DNA from: Heterocephalus glaber
Lineage: Eukaryota; Chordata; Mammalia; Rodentia; Bathyergidae
Direction of reading: 5' to 3'
Length of the DNA: 64,000 bases
Assembly (NCBI RefSeq): GCF_000247695.1
Contig: NW_004624730.1
Coordinates: 32,099,119 to 32,163,118 of the forward strand
Positions 36,575 through 47,330 of the stretch are shown here, piece by piece (the stretch's first letter is position 1; each line of letters opens with the position of its first letter). The translations under genes and the position numbers were made by a program. A model generated the notes under the pieces. It worked only from the letters and a program-made list of their open reading frames with translations, searched no databases and had not been told where the DNA came from.

Positions 36575-37089
36575 GGATAATCTTATTGATACAGAAAAAT
36601 ATTTGACAATATCCAATACCCTTTTATTATAAAAGTACTAAAAAATTAGGGATAGAAAAGTATATTTGAAAAATATATTCAAAAAAGTGTATTTGAAAGC
36701 TGAAAGCTTTCCTTGTTATATTAGGAACAAAACCAGGATGTTCACATTTGCCACTGCTGCTTAACACTTCTTAGAAGTCCTAGCCAGAGCAATTAGGCAA
36801 GAAAAAGCTATAAAATGTATCTAAATTAGAAAGGAAGAAGTAGAATTATCTCTTTATAAATAGCATTCTTCTAAATGTAATACATTCCAGAGAATTCTCA
36901 AGCAAACAAAAAAAAACAATTATAGTTAAAAAATAAATTTATCAAGGTTGTAAGGTATAAGATGAATACACAAAACTCAATTATATTTCTGTATAACAGC
37001 AAGAGACAATTCAAAATGAATTTAACAAAGCAACTTCATTTATAATATCCAAAAGAATAAAATTCCTAAAAGTAAATTTAACCAAGGAG
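36575..37089 (+). mobile_element. L1 ORF2 relic, part 1 (reverse-transcriptase region)
   Basis: 'acagaaaaatatttgacaatatcca', 'ctagccagagcaattaggcaag', 'gtataagatgaatacac' and 'ttaacaaagcaacttcatttataatatcc' are sense L1 ORF2 sequence. All frames carry stops, so it is dead. It breaks off at about 37089 and resumes at about 38228. Confidence 0.85.
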
Positions 37090-38227
37090 ATTTTTTTTAG
37101 CCAATTTAGGCTGCTATAACAAGATAGTATATATTGGGTGACTTGTAAATAATAGAAATTTATTTCTCACAGTTCTGATGGCTGAGTTTTCCAGGATTTG
37201 TGTTTGATTAGGTTCATATAAAAGGAAAAAAAATTCTTTCTACTATTACATTCAACAAAAAACTTCTGTGATGAGCTATATGTGAACATGTTCCTCATAT
37301 ATTAAATAATTCTCCAGTAGACAATAACTATTTTGTAATTTGGTACAATTTTGACACTATCAAATGAAAGTGAATGTCAGATCGCTAAAATTGAGAGATC
37401 AGTCCCACAAGACTGTCTTCATTTTTGGTGCTGCCGAGTAGTAGGCTGTCTGTCACCTATACTCCTGATCAACCAGCTACTGAACAGGGTTCTTATGAAC
37501 CTCTTCTTGGATTTCATTAATTTGCAACAATGACTCACAGAACTCAGAGAAATATTTGGTTATGTTTATTAGTTTATTACAAAGGATAGATGAAGAGATG
37601 GATAGAACAAGGTTTGATGCAAGCAGTGGTATGGACCTTCAATGCCTTCTCTGGGAGAACCATCATCCAAGCTTCTATGTGTTTAGCAACTTAGAGTCTC
37701 ATCAAATCTTGTTTAGGAACAGAGCTTGCTGTCTGGTTCCTTTCTCTGCCAAGAGTTTAGTGGGTTGAAAGTTTCAACCCTCTGGTCATCTATTTGGTAT
37801 TTCTGGTTACTGGTCCCATCCTGAATCTATCTTCAGGCTCTACCTTAAGTATCCTTATTAGTATTAGTATAAACTCAAGAGTTATCAAAGAGGCTCATTA
37901 TGAATCACAAAAGATACTCCCATCAAGTAGAAAATTCAAAGGGTTTTAGGAGCTCTATGAAGAAATCAGGGAAGATAAAAATGTGTTTCATATTACACCA
38001 CAGTCTGTTTCCTGGCTCATAGATAACAAATTCTTCTATCCAGCACCCAGACATGGTGGAAGAAAGGAACAAGGCAGCTTCTGGACCTCTTTGTAAAAGC
38101 ACAAATATCACTCATGGAGCTCTTCCCTCCTGACCTAATTACTTCCCAGTATCCTACCTGCTAATACTCAAACATTGGTCATGAGACTTACAGAAAAACT
38201 TGGAGGTACACACTCTCACTACAGCAG
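37090..38227 (-). mobile_element. LTR-type insertion within the L1 relic
   Basis: The left end, 'ttaggctgctataacaagatag' to 'aaatttatttctcacagttctgatggctg', reads as the reverse complement of a MaLR/MLT-type LTR 3' end. Further right, 'atgactcacagaactcagagaaa' and 'tttattacaaaggatag' recall another ancient LTR family. The segment separates two L1 pieces that are contiguous in the L1 consensus, so it must be a later insertion. I cannot tell whether it is one element or two. Confidence 0.55.
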
Positions 38228-39225
38228 AGGTGGAAGGCTTGTGCATTGAAAACTACAAAATATTGCTGAAAGAAATGAAAGAAGACCTAATTAAATGGAA
38301 AAGCATCCCAAGTTCATACAATGGAAGATAATGTTAAGAGGGCAGTATTCCTTGAAATAATCTACAGATTCAGTATAATCCCTATCAAAATTCCCAAGCC
38401 GTTTTAGTAGAAATGAAAAATCTAATCCTAAAATTCCTATTGAATTTCAGGGAACCAGAATAGCAAGAAATATTGAAAAAGAAAAACAAAGTTAGAGTAC
38501 ACATGCATATGTATTTCAAAATTTACTAGAAATCTACATAATCAAAACAGTATGGCACTAGTATAAGGATAGATATATGGATCAGTAGAATAGAATTGAG
38601 ACTCCTGAAATAAACTAAGCCCAGATATCTATGGTCAACTGATTTTCAACAAAGGTGTCAAGACCATTCTATGGGGGCAAAAATTATTTTCTTTAACAAA
38701 TGGTGCTGAGACAACTGGATAATCACATGGAAAAGAATAAAGATGGGTGGTTACTTCACTCCACATACCAATGTTACCACTTAATGAATCAACAACTTAA
38801 ATATAAGAGCTTAGAATTATAAAAATATTAGTAGAAAATGTGATCTCAGAATGGTGATAATACTTTGACACCAACAGCAGAGACATCAACAACAAAAAAG
38901 TTAAATTTAACTTCAATAATTTAAAAAGCTTTTGTCTTCCAAAAGATGTAATCAAGAAAATTTAAAGGTGAACTACAGAACTGTAGAAAATATTTATAAA
39001 TCATATATCTGATGAGAGTTTAGTATCCAGGCTGTATAAGGAACACATATCTCAATAACAAAAAGACAAATGACCCAATTAAAAAATGAGCATTCAATTT
39101 GATATTTCTCAAAAACAGATATTCTAATTACAACCAGTATATAATCTTTTCAACCCCATTGCTCATTAAAGAAATACTAATCAAAACCAGAATGAAATAT
39201 TGCTTCATACCATAGTAAATTTTAA
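38228..39225 (+). mobile_element. L1 ORF2 relic, part 2
   Basis: Resumes with 'attgaaaactacaaaatattgctgaaagaaatgaaag', then 'atctacagattcagtataatccc', 'aaatggtgctgagacaactgg', 'tgatgagagtttagtatccag' and 'catgaaa'-equivalent text to 'aaccagaatgaaatattgc'. This is sense L1 ORF2 downstream of part 1. Many stops. It ends before the 3' UTR. Confidence 0.85.
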
Positions 39226-41139
39226 CAATTCTTCTTGTTACATTTTTTGTTTATTCAATTGAAGTGGCAATCTAAAAAGTATTTACATTGGAATCAAAGA
39301 ACAATAAAACTGCAATGAATCATAAAGATCACCTAGTTCCATTCTTTCAGGTTACAAATAAGAATACTGAGACCTACAGAGAAACCATAATTCTAGGGTG
39401 ACAGTGGGAATAGACACCTTTTTAACTGCCAGTGGAGTTTCAAAATCCCCACACAAACTTAGAATGTATGGAGAGTACCAGTATTTTACAATCTGTGGCA
39501 CTTAGGGATCTAATAATTTGGAGGCAAAGGAAATTTCCCAAGAGTTGACGGTCTCACTGTGTCTTCACTGAAATTTACATTAGTATATTGTATTATAACA
39601 AATACAAATAGTAGCCTACATGAAATTAATGGCTGCTTTGGGAAGGAATAGTGATTTATTAAGAACAATTAGTCATTGAGGATTACAAACATGATGGCAG
39701 AAGTGTAAAGCTTCTTAGTTTTCACCTATTACTAACATTCCCTCTGAGGGTTCAAGTAATTAGACATAAGGATCAAAAGAAAAATAACTATTAACAAGGA
39801 CTTTTTTAATAGCCAAATGTGTTCTGGGCACAAATTTATCACAGAACTAATTATACATTTCCATTTTCTGTTTTCTGTTGGTCTAATGCCTTTTCTTTCC
39901 TTTGTTATCTTTGAATCTCCTTATTTCCATGAAAAAAATATTTTGACAGATTTCATAAAAATACACAAAACGTCTAAGAAGCAAACACATTCTTTTTAAC
40001 ATATACTTTAATTAATAAGTCAGCCAAAGCTCAACTCATTAAATGTTCCTTAAACGTTCACAGCAATGTAATTGGAGAAAGGATTAACAATGTAGAAGGA
40101 AGATGCAGCTTTGTGGAATAAACTGTAAAATAATAACAATCTGGTACAGGAAAATAAGAGATGATAAATGAAGCAGAGCTGGAAAGGTCAGATCATACAG
40201 ATTGTGAGATGAAGTAATGATGGGTTATTGAACCTGTGTAAATCTTCAGAGGAAAAGCTCTGGCTGTCTAGTGTGGGAGACAATGTTTTCTGTATCCATT
40301 ACTCAAAAAGAAATATAAATGTTTACATCATCACAAATGCTAACTCATTGGTATTTATTGCCCTCGATTCTCCCCTGTGTTTTTCTGCTTTGCATACATA
40401 CATTCTCTGTGAAGAAAATGAAGAACAGTATTCTCCCTATATCCTTAACTCTCTTGTCTTTCCCCTCTCCTTTAAAATAAGAATTCAGCTCTTCTAGTAT
40501 TTTGTGGAATGTATATTGTTCTTCTAGAAGAAGAGCTAGGTAAGTAATGGAGCAGTTAGCTTTTTGCCTTTGACTCATTAAGGAATAGGTGAGGCATGTA
40601 GCAAATACATTTCTGTTTCTGAGAGCAGCCTGAAATTCCAATCCATCCACCTTTGTGGTTTGAATTTTTTTAAAAATTTAGTTTAGCATAGAGAGAGAGA
40701 AGGAGTGTTGTTGGGTTTCCCAATTGTAGAGTTTTTGACTATCTGCTCCTTCATCATCTGGATGTTTAATTTAATAAAATGGACTGACTGGCTCTCAAAA
40801 AATCACCTTTCAAATATACATCCACCTTTCATTCATCTGCTTCTCAGTTAATGTGAATCCATGGAGAGATTACAATTTATTTTATTGAGGAATTTCTGGA
40901 AATTCTAAGAAATGATTAAAACTTTAGATTTTAATGAACTGTCATTAATTTTTGTGTCCTGTGGAAAGTCATTGTATATTTTAAAATATGGTTACTGAGC
41001 ATATGACAAAAACAGGAAAATATATTCTTTTTTTAAAGGAAAAATATATTCTTATTTTTCATATTCCTTTAACTTTCCACGTCTTGTTTACTGCCTTAAT
41101 CAGTTTAGTTGAGAATTAAACTGAAACTATCCAGGAGAA
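39226..41139. other. Mostly unassigned DNA with a MIR-like scrap
   Basis: About 39300-39450 contains 'gatcacctagttccattctttcaggttacaaataagaatactgagacctac', the kind of text seen in MIR-class SINEs. About 40040-40230 may be weak antisense L2. No exon is recognised. Confidence 0.35.
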
Positions 41140-41335
41140 TGGGAAGAGTGATTTTGTTCCCTCCTCAAGAGACATTTGACATTACCTAAAGACGATTTTG
41201 GGGGTTACAATGTGGGGTGGGTGCAGAGAAGTTTGTCACTGGCACTTAGCAGGTGGAGGCCAGGAATACTGTTGCTAAACATCCCACAGTGTGCAGAACA
41301 AACTCCCTTCCACCAACAGTCATCTAGTAAAATAT
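41140..41335 (+). mobile_element. MER5A-type hAT-Charlie DNA transposon
   Basis: 'agagacatttgacattacctaaagacgattttgggggttacaatgtggggtgggtgc', then 'ggcacttagcaggtggaggccaggaatactgttgctaaacatcccacagtgtgcag' follows the MER5A consensus almost end to end. Non-autonomous and fossil. Confidence 0.85.
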
Positions 41336-42217
41336 CAATAGAGATAAGATGAGAAATCCTAATGTACAAGATAAGAAAGTTATGAGATGTGATGTTTACA
41401 ATTCAGGGCTCTAGAGATATTTAAGGATGCAAGATTAACCTAAAGGAGATAGAGAGCAAGTTTTCAGCAGTGCTGCATGTAAGGAAATAAAGACACACTT
41501 CAATGTCAATGGGCTGAGTAGTCAGACACTTTATGAAAATTCTGGGAGGAAGATGAGAAAGATTGAGTTTAATAAAAAATGGTGAAACAAAAGAATCATA
41601 TCTTCCTTTATTCCAAGGAAGTAAGGATAGTTTTCACCCTCAAAACTGAAATTGTCAGCTTGCTCAATAGTAAGTTTTGAGAATTAACTTTTAAAGATTT
41701 TTTTTTTTTGCTTGAAGGCAATTGAAAGCCCAACTGAATGGCTATGCAGCTATTACTACAATGCATAATGAACACGTTCAGAGTCTGACTTATTTTTTCT
41801 TAACATTATAGCAACTTTCTAAAGTGTTGTTCTCAGTAGAAATCCTGAATAAAGCAAAATACTGACTAGAAGTAAAACACTGAACTTTTAAAATTATATG
41901 TGCAATTGATTCAGTTTTCATTTTATTTCTAAGGCCTCTATAGACATATAGATTTGACTGTTACTCATAACATCATGTTGTTTACAATATTTATCCATAC
42001 TACAAGTATACATGAATATTTGAACTTATATGTGGAAATCTTTTTAAAATAATAGATTCATATAGTGACATTGTACTTTTACTCTTTAATATGTCTGTAA
42101 ACATGCTAGGAACTAAGAAGAAAAAAAAATAGAATCGGTCTTCATTATTCTCAAATTCCATATTTGTTAATTTTCCTACTCATTAAAATTTGTTTGCCTC
42201 TCGGGAACAATACTTAC
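41336..42217. other. Unassigned non-coding DNA
   Basis: No recognised repeat. Its right edge would be the 5' part of an intron if the candidate exon at 42218 is real. Confidence 0.4.
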
Positions 42218-42358
42218 AGCAAGTTTGTGGGCATTTTCATACATGCACAGAGCAGTGAAGAATTCCAGTAGTCCGATATTTCTAGCTGAGGTTAGCAAGG
42301 CTGTGCTCTGCACTCTTGTTTCAGCTCCCACATTATAAATAAGTATCACTTTCATGGT
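42218..42358 (-). CDS. Candidate coding exon with ankyrin-repeat-like reading frame
   Basis: On the minus strand, 47 codons stay open from just after a TAG (42359-42361) to a strong gtaagt donor (42212-42217). The exon side ends GCT. The frame contains an ATG at 42355. Near its start it reads KVILIYNVGAETR, like the end of an ankyrin repeat (VxLLLxxGA). It then reads TALLTSARNIGLLEFF, which lines up with the ankyrin motif TPLHLAARNGHLEVV. It ends FTALCMYENAHKLA. Reading through the donor hits a stop after 12 more codons. The acceptor is weak: either the AG of that TAG, or a later AG such as the one in 'ctaacctcag'. Same strand as the candidate at 10490. A second frame is also partly open, so chance or a decayed exon remains possible. 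Confidence 0.4.
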
Positions 42359-42631
42359 CTACTTAGTGCCAGGTTTTTTGTATGGTTTTATTATTTGTTA
42401 GTGTTAGTTGTTAAAATTCCCCCCATATATAATCCCAAAGTGCCACCTAGAATTCATAAGTGCAATGAAGTTGTAATATGCCTCACTGAGACAAAAATGT
42501 CTGTTATATTAGTTGCATTCAGGCGCAAGTTATGATGTTGCTGGCCATAAATCCAATGTTAGTAATTTAAGAATATACATTAAGCAAGGTGTCTTCAAAC
42601 AAAAAATACACATGAAACAAGGGTTTCCATG

Positions 42632-42932
42632 CAATTGGATAATGAAAATGGTTTTTTTCATTAAGTTTATTGGTACATTTTAAGTATGCAATACAGTTAC
42701 ATTCATCATTGGAATCTTGTACCTCTACATGATGTATCTTGATTCTTATTTTTTCCCCATTCCCCAGCCTTCCCTTCACCCCCTCCTCCCTTTCCTATTT
42801 ACAAAGACTTTGTTTCCATTTTTTTTCTTTTCTCATATTTTTTCTTTTCCCTTCTTTCCTTTCCCCTACCCCTCCTACTTCCCCTGCTCCTTTGGACCTT
42901 TCTTCCTGTTTCACAATTGGATAATGAAAATG
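42632..42932 (-). mobile_element. 263-bp LINE-1 3' end with perfect 19-bp target-site duplication
   Basis: The insert at 42651-42913 starts with a T run and ttattggtacattttaagta, and carries the same C/T tract as the copy at 18231. It stops at 'cttcctgtttca'. caattggataatgaaaatg flanks it perfectly at 42632-42650 and 42914-42932. It is entirely 3' UTR. The open frames here come from the C/T tract. Confidence 0.95.
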
Positions 42933-43129
42933 TTATGATCAGAGACTCCTAGGAACTTACCCCTGTCATTCAGTGCTCAAAGACACTTTACAGGATGCAG
43001 GTAAAAGGCAATACCAAGAATAAACTGTATGGACTTCGACTTTAATAATCTTCCCAGAAAATGAAGTATTTTTGTTTTATATAGTCATTTTCATAAACAG
43101 CAACCACCATCACCTGCATCAGGGACCAG

Positions 43130-43870
43130 GTGATATCAGCTGTTGACTGGACTATTCAGGGGTTTCTAACTGGTCTTCTTTCCACCCTCATCTTGGTATA
43201 AGTGTCTGACACGTTTTACATGTTCTTTGGTCTATTAGTCTGATTTTCAACCTGTACATATGATAATTAACTTTATAAGGTCTTATAAGATAAATAAAAC
43301 AATCTGAAAAAATGCTGGAAAAATAAAAGGGAGTAGAGGGAGGGAGGAAAACTATGGGAATTGAGATGTGTCATATACATGTACCAATTCCCTACAGTGA
43401 ATACAATCATTATGTACTGTAAAAATGTACTAATACAAGTAAAAAAACAAAAAAACAAAGAGCAGCTTGAAAGTCATATGTGCTACTCCTTTTCTCAAAC
43501 TCCCATAATAATTTCACATTTTACTCAGAATAAAACCGGAAGTCCTTAGAATGGACTCAGGCTGTGTACCTCTCCCCACACTGCCACTTCACTACCTATC
43601 TGACCTTACTTCCCACTCATTGTTTCCCTTTGTTCACTCCACTCTAGACCCCCGGTTACCTCCCTCTTTTTTTCCTGTTAGGAATTCTTTCACCTTGGTA
43701 TGTACACGGCTCCCTCCCTCCCTCCCTGAAATGAATTCATTGCTTGAAATCCTTGGTGAGACCTTCCCTGAACACCTGTTCAAAATTGCAATTCCCCTCT
43801 CACCTACATATACTCCTTGGCTCCTTTTCTGCTTTTATTTTTTCCTGTAGCACTTACCATCTTTGAATAT
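43130..43870 (+). mobile_element. L2 LINE, interrupted by an L1 3' end
   Basis: 'ttgactggactattcaggggtttctaactggtcttctttccaccctc' is sense L2. It resumes after the insert with 'ctactccttttctcaaac', 'gaataaaaccggaagtcctta', 'ctatctgaccttacttcccactc', 'ggtgagaccttccctgaacacc' and 'tgtagcacttaccatctttg'. One L2 copy in good order. The 99-codon frame at 43551-43850 is L2 3' sequence, not a gene. Confidence 0.85.
43230..43456 (+). mobile_element. LINE-1 3' end inserted in the L2
   Basis: Same family as 7676-7858: 'aatgctggaaaaataaaaggg', a G/A-rich tract, 'ccaattccctacagtgaat', 'atgtactaata' and an A-rich tail. It separates L2 blocks that belong together. No clean target-site duplication found. 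Confidence 0.6.
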
Positions 43871-44214
43871 ATTATATTTTATTTATTAATTTATACTAAT
43901 GTTTGTAGAAAGAATGTAATTCTGACATGATAGCTTTGTGTTTCTTAAAAATTACATTGTATGAAAAATATTAGTATAATTTGAAAAATATATAATTAGG
44001 ACAATTTTGATAATCTGGCAAAATGTAGGTACTTTAATGTTCCCTAGCTTGTAGCTATAACAAGAATAAATAATTACTTCAAGATTCAAATATTTATTAC
44101 CCAAATTATCTATAGTTTTGCATTTACTAATTAAAATAGCACATTGTACTGATGCAAAGAGCAGACACATAATGTTTTACATTCCTCAAATAATCAAGTC
44201 ACTTTAGATTGAGG
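43871..44214. other. Unassigned AT-rich DNA
   Basis: Nothing recognised. Confidence 0.4.
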
Positions 44215-44392
44215 GGTGGCATAATTACCACATCCACACTGAAGACCCCCAAGTCCATATCTCCACCCCAGTGACCTCTACTCATCTCCAGGGCTATATG
44301 TTAATCTGTCTAATATGAGTTGCCATTTGGAAAACTCACAGGTGCCTCAAGCTCTACACATCCCCAAATCTGTCTTTCATCTTCTCTAACTT

Positions 44393-44504
44393 GTGTGCTT
44401 ATTCTTTTTTTCCTGGTACTGGGGATTGAACTCAGGACCTTGTGCTTGTGAGGCAGGCATGGTGCCACTGAGTTAAATCCCCAGCCCTCAAGTGTGCTAA
44501 TTCT
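44393..44504 (-). mobile_element. ID-like SINE in L2, 13-bp target-site duplication
   Basis: The element at about 44406-44489 runs from a T run through ggtactggggattgaactca to 'aaatccccagccct'. Flanks gtgtgcttattct (44393-44405) and gtgtgctaattct (44492-44504) differ at one base. Sense strand minus. Confidence 0.9.
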
Positions 44505-44811
44505 GTTTCTCTCCCACTGGATAGCTGTTTCATATGACAGTTGCTAAAGCCTGAAGTCTGTACTACCCTATCAAACACCAATTATAACAGACCCTATCCT
44601 TTTCAACAGCCCTTTTTCTCCATTTCTAGGGTCTGTTTTGGTCCAGGTTCTTATCACTGACTTTTTAGATTCTTTGCCTTTATACAATGCTGCTTAAATC
44701 AGTGGAGAATGTTGTTTTAAAATACCTTTCTAATAATGTCTCTCCTCATCATAAAAGCCTGCAATGCCTTTCTGTTTCACCAGTGAGGAAGACCAAATTT
44801 CTTACAAAGCC

Positions 44812-44934
44812 ATGCATTCATTTTGTTTGTTTGTTTGTTTGTTTGTTTTTGGTACTGGGGATCGAACTTGGATCCTCGTGCTTGCGAGGCAGGTGACAGA
44901 ACCACTGAGCTAAATCCCCGGCCCTATGCATTCA
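44812..44934 (-). mobile_element. ID-like SINE in L2, 9-bp target-site duplication and (GTTT)n tail
   Basis: The element at 44821-44925 begins with a (TTTG)n tail, then ggtactggggatcgaacttg, and ends 'taaatccccggccct'. atgcattca flanks it at 44812-44820 and 44926-44934. Sense strand minus. Confidence 0.92.
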
Positions 44935-45290
44935 GTTTTAAAAACCATTTTGTTTCCTTTCCTAACCTCTCTATTCTCTCTCAACTCCTTGGAAGAGACT
45001 TGATTTCTTCTGACTACAGACCTTTGCACATGCAGTTCCTTTTGCCTATGATATGATCTGCAACCTACATTGCTTGCTCTTCTACTGTCCTGTGGGTCTC
45101 AGCTTAAATGTTGCCCATTTCCCTGGGTGAGGACAGGTGCTTCTGATTTGTTTTCACAGTGTCTGAGACCACTCCTGACACTTTACTACTACTAATTGTT
45201 GAATATAAACTTTTCCATAAAGGAAGAACTCCCTGAGTCAGTATGATTAACATATCGCCAAACACACAGTAGGTACTCAGTTTATAATTA

Positions 45291-46194
45291 ACTGAACATA
45301 AGAGAATTTTAATACAAATGCATTAAAACATGTTTTCAAAGAATATTTAGTGACATGGAAAAGCGCTCAGATAAAATAAGTACAAATTACATGCTACATT
45401 TCAGTTTGTAACATAAGACAAAGGCATATTTTTACATGGAAAGGAGATTTAAAATGTTCTGAAATATTAATGAAGACTATTTTGTTGACAAATAATTATA
45501 TGATTATTTTCAGACATAGCTCTGTCAACTTTACAAAGTGAAAGTATATTAATTTTATAATAGAAAAGATCATTATCCTAACAGGAAAAATCAGTGTTCT
45601 TTTCATATTCTTTAGAAAAACATAAATAAGAATTTTAAAACATTATTTTACAATTCATCATTTTAGTCATTTTTTCACAGACATGTTTTTATTATTGTTT
45701 GTGACCCATGAAACATTTCACAAATCAGGTGTAGAAATCTTACATTAACATAGCTTTTTTAAGACTTGGAGAAATTGATGCTCTCTAATGTAATAACTGC
45801 ATTCTATCTGACCTTCTTTTTTTTAAAAGAAGCTCTATTTTCCTCCCAAATAATTACTTCTGAATTAATTCTGAAAATATGTTTTCTTTCATATCAACTA
45901 GGATTTCAAGGAGTTCATAATCTTTTCTTCACTACCAAAATTTAGAGAATTTTTAATTCTTTTTATTTTGGTAGAATGAAGCGATACTGTTAAAGTGCCA
46001 TAGACACCATTAAATATTAATCACCTCACAGAGAAAAAATACACAAAATACATCTACTTTTTACAGTCTCACAGCTCAGTAATTCTATCTGGCTTATTAT
46101 GCTTTCAACTTTATCATCCTTTTCTACCTCCAAATTATATATTAAAGTTGATTCTGAAATGAAAAATACAAATATTCTTTCTTGTGATTAATTT
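45291..46194. other. Unassigned AT-rich DNA
   Basis: No recognised repeat or exon. Confidence 0.4.
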
Positions 46195-46345
46195 TAACTT
46201 ATTTATTCAACAAATAATTGTAGAACACCTGCATCTGCTTAGCAGGATATAAGATCTGAATAAGACATGGTCCCTGTCTTTTGGGCCCTCATAACCTAAG
46301 GAATGAAAAATAAAAATGATGTCTAATAACAGCAAAATAAGTCCT
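46195..46345 (-). mobile_element. L2 LINE 3' end
   Basis: 'cttatttattcaacaaataattgtagaacacctgcatctgc' and 'acatggtccctgtcttttgggccctcataac' are antisense L2 3' end. It faces the next L2 head to head. Confidence 0.7.
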
Positions 46346-46399
46346 GTTCTGCAAGAAGGACAAAGTGCCTAAGTCTCAAAAGAGATTGAGAGGGTGTCG

Positions 46400-46720
46400 T
46401 GGAGCCGAAGCTTTGTCATCTTATCTTGCCCAAGCCACCAGTCATCTCTTATCTGGATTAGTGTAATAGCCCTTAGGGGCTCCCTCTGCTTCTACCCCAG
46501 TCTCTTGACAATCTAGTCTCAAGATGGTAGCCAGAAAGACATTTTCAAAAGGTTGCCAGGGCATGTCCCTCCAGTGGCTTCCAATTTTACTAAGAGTGAA
46601 ACTGGAGTCTTCACGGACCCTTCCGGATTGGCACGCCACTCTCCCTTGCCTTCATGCCCCGACTTGCCAATTTATCTTCATCTCTTCCAGTTATTGGGTT
46701 CTTCTGACTTCCCAAAGAAT
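46400..46720 (+). mobile_element. L2 LINE, part 1
   Basis: 'ctggattagtgtaatagcccttaggggctccctctgcttc', 'caatctagtctcaagatggtagccagaaagac' and 'ccctccagtggcttccaattttact' are sense L2. Confidence 0.8.
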
Positions 46721-46945
46721 TACTTAGAGATGGTGTATAGCTTTGTTCTTATGTGAGAACAGAAGAGGAAGCCACATGGAAGAGTTAAGAGCAGTTTCCC
46801 TGCAGCCTCCCTGAACCCAGGCAGCGTCTCTCTTTCTACCCCTCCCTCCGCCAGTGGCAAAGCCCTCTGGCTTCTCATCACGGGGGAGGAGGTGCAGGGT
46901 GACACCTACATAGTAGCTCCTCATGCTTCTTCATGTATCCTGTTT
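46721..46945. other. GC-rich segment inside the L2
   Basis: Contains 'cagcctccctgaacccaggcagcgtctctc' and 'tcatcacgggggaggaggtgcagg'. It is clearly more GC-rich than the rest of the window and interrupts or replaces L2 sequence. The overlapping minus-strand open frames (61 and 66 codons) show no domain. Confidence 0.45.
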
Positions 46946-47087
46946 CTCTTTAGCATCTTAGATCTCCACCTATGGATGTACATTTTACTGTGATAATGGA
47001 GTAAAGATAACTTTTGGGTAAGGTGTGTGCATCTCTGTGTGTGAATGTGTATGTGAGTCAGCTTAGAGAATCTCACAACCCATTTTT

Positions 47088-47330
47088 AGAGAGGCCTACC
47101 CAAAGTTGACCTTAGAGTTACAACTTCTACACCCAAACACTCCCACTTTCTCTATCTTGTCCTTATTTTTCTCATTTGCACAGCACTTAGGATCATCTAA
47201 CTTAGTATCATTATCTTATTGTTTACCTCTCCTTCCCTAAGATCAGGGGTTATTATTTTATTCACCAACATTGAGTACAAACACACACAAAGACATTAAA
47301 CATATTAAATAAATATTTGAAAAAGGAATG
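47088..47330 (+). mobile_element. L2 LINE, part 2 (3' end)
   Basis: 'gagaggcctacccaaagttgacc', 'ttgcacagcacttaggatcatc' and 'attaaataaatatttgaaaaagg' are the sense L2 3' end, continuing part 1. Confidence 0.7.

Larger units (their letters stand above)
44215..45290 (+). mobile_element. L2 LINE carrying two SINE insertions
   Basis: L2 text runs 'gttgccatttggaaaactcacaggtgcctcaagctctacacatcc', then after the first SINE to 'catcataaaagcctgcaatgcc', and after the second to 'gacctttgcacatgcagttccttttgcc', 'gtctcagcttaaatgttgcc' and 'acacagtaggtactcag'. The order is that of L2 on the + strand. Confidence 0.8.

Noticed and set aside
43551..43850. 99-codon + strand open frame with proline-rich sequence
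   Set aside because: It coincides with the L2 3' end and matches that repeat's order.
44821..44850. (TTTG)n run considered as an independent microsatellite
   Set aside because: It is the tail of a SINE, inside the element's target-site duplications.
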